Below the pieces are notes generated by a model. It made no database searches, had not been told where the DNA came from, and saw only the letters and a list, made by a program, of their open reading frames with translations. From Pleurotus ostreatus/Saccharomyces cerevisiae fusant (taxonomy: Eukaryota; Opisthokonta), in NCBI GenBank assembly GCA_024196135.1, contig JAMQCK010000651.1:1-18290 (forward strand): a stretch of DNA of 18,290 nt. Direction: 5' to 3'. This document shows, piece by piece, positions 17,563 to 18,290 of the stretch. Numbering within the stretch: position 1 is the stretch's first letter; every line of letters starts with the position of its first letter. Both the position numbers and the translations under genes were made by a program.

Positions 17563-18290
17563 ATGTCCAGCCAGCACAACACCCCCTTCGACGCCTTCGA
17601 CGGCTCCTTCGCCAAGCAGCAGCAGCCTGGCTTTGACTTCTTTTCATTCCAGTCGCCCTCCGACATCCTCGCCCCACACCCGGACCTGTTTGAACTCGAG
17701 CTAGACTCGAGTCTCGCAGGCGTCAACGAGGTTCAGCTGCAGCTCCTCGCAGTCGACTCCAACGATGCCTTCAATATCCTCAGGTCGGATACCCCCACGT
17801 GTGGCCCGCCCTCTGCCATAACAGTCTCCTCTGAGTCCGGCTACGACTCGCTCTCCTCGCGCTCCGAGTCCGTCTACTACGGCGCTCACTCCGCGTACGA
17901 GTCCCCCCACTCCAACTACGGGTCGAACTACTCGTTCCGCACCGACCACTCCCTCGAGTACGACCAGCGTATGCAGGTTGATGCCATGTCGGAATATACG
18001 GGCGCTCAAATGCATGCCAATTCGGGTACAATGGACCCCGCAGCCTCGCTTGCTGCGCTCCCCAACGGTCCGCAGCGCGGCTCAGGGGGCCAACTGGAGA
18101 GGCGCTATACGAAGGGGTTCGAGACGCGCACGAGCTTCTCCGACTACGGGTCGCCTCGCCGCAGCAGCATGCACCCGGAGTACTATGCTCAGCAACAGCA
18201 GATGGCATATAATGGCACGGGTCATTCCATTTCGCCGTCCAACCTGTCATCCCAACTGCCTATAGTCCCGCAAATTCCGATGCTCAACCA
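17563..18290 (+). CDS. Ser/Tyr/Gln-rich regulator-like protein, N-terminal part
   Basis: Open from the ATG at 17563 to the window edge (242 codons), so the gene continues outside. No folded domain is visible. The sequence is low-complexity: a Gln run (KQQQ), aromatic and acidic patches (GFDFFSFQSPSDIL, HPDLFELELD), a hydrophobic EVQLQLLAVDSNDAFNIL helix-like segment, long Ser/Tyr-rich stretches (ESGYDSLSSRSESVYY) and another Gln run (AQQQQ). This resembles the disordered N-termini of agaricomycete C2H2 zinc-finger transcription factors, with the acidic-aromatic patches acting as possible activation segments. No zinc finger lies within the window, so the assignment is inference. A 75-nt in-frame intron is possible (17969-18043, GTATGC...CGCAG). 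Codon use is strongly C/G-ending, which supports real coding sequence. Confidence 0.75.
   Translation, partial: MSSQHNTPFDAFDGSFAKQQQPGFDFFSFQSPSDILAPHPDLFELELDSSLAGVNEVQLQLLAVDSNDAFNILRSDTPTCGPPSAITVSSESGYDSLSSRSESVYYGAHSAYESPHSNYGSNYSFRTDHSLEYDQRMQVDAMSEYTGAQMHANSGTMDPAASLAALPNGPQRGSGGQLERRYTKGFETRTSFSDYGSPRRSSMHPEYYAQQQQMAYNGTGHSISPSNLSSQLPIVPQIPMLN

Noticed and set aside
1..18290. Biosynthetic gene cluster, transposon or defence system
   Set aside because: The genes are unrelated housekeeping or single-copy functions; I found no terminal repeats, transposase or reverse-transcriptase motifs, and no co-oriented set of tailoring enzymes.

Overview
The window looks like chromosomal DNA of a filamentous basidiomycete, most likely an Agaricomycete and possibly a polypore. 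This rests on gene content (fungal eS27, SPF27, Mtc1-like, UGT51/ATG26 and Sur7-family proteins) and gene structure: many GT-AG introns of 45-62 nt, exons as short as a bare ATG, compact spacing and a GC-rich coding third position. The species assignment is inference. All exon models were made by hand from splice signals, frame continuity and family knowledge. No search was run.

Layout, left to right. The minus-strand 5' half of a ribosomal protein eS27 gene runs off the left edge (1-192). A 0.9 kb intergenic stretch follows. Next is a 7-exon minus-strand peroxisomal acyl-CoA thioesterase ending in the PTS1 signal AKL (1121-2381). Then comes a 4-exon minus-strand SPF27/BCAS2 splicing factor with one GC-AG intron (2878-3684). 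Only 94 bp separates its ATG from that of a divergent 4-exon Mtc1-like gene (3779-5315). A small 3-exon cytochrome c oxidase subunit VIIc/COX8 gene lies on the minus strand (5728-6099). It is divergent from a 10-exon Fe(II)/2-oxoglutarate oxygenase of the isopenicillin-N-synthase-like fold (6829-8371).

The largest gene is a 16-exon minus-strand sterol 3-beta-glucosyltransferase (UGT51/ATG26 type, 1456 aa; 8535-13658) with GRAM, PH, GRAM and GT-B glycosyltransferase regions. It is followed by a 1.46 kb gap. The gap holds perfect palindromic E-boxes, a coding-looking but unassignable stretch, and a decayed second copy of the 5' end and proximal upstream region of the glucosyltransferase. That copy lies directly upstream of a 7-exon plus-strand Sur7/PalI-like four-pass membrane protein (15122-16229). 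After it come a minus-strand tRNA-Lys(CTT) with a 22-nt intron and a pol III T-run, and the 5' part of a plus-strand gene for a Ser/Tyr/Gln-rich, regulator-like protein running off the right edge (17563-18290).

Most genes are housekeeping and unrelated in pathway. A loose lipid and membrane theme (thioesterase, sterol glucosylation, Sur7-type cortical membrane protein) may be coincidental. I see no transposon, CRISPR array or biosynthetic cluster. The least expected items are the decayed local duplication of the glucosyltransferase promoter and start region, and a possible Atg8-interacting motif in the tail of that enzyme.
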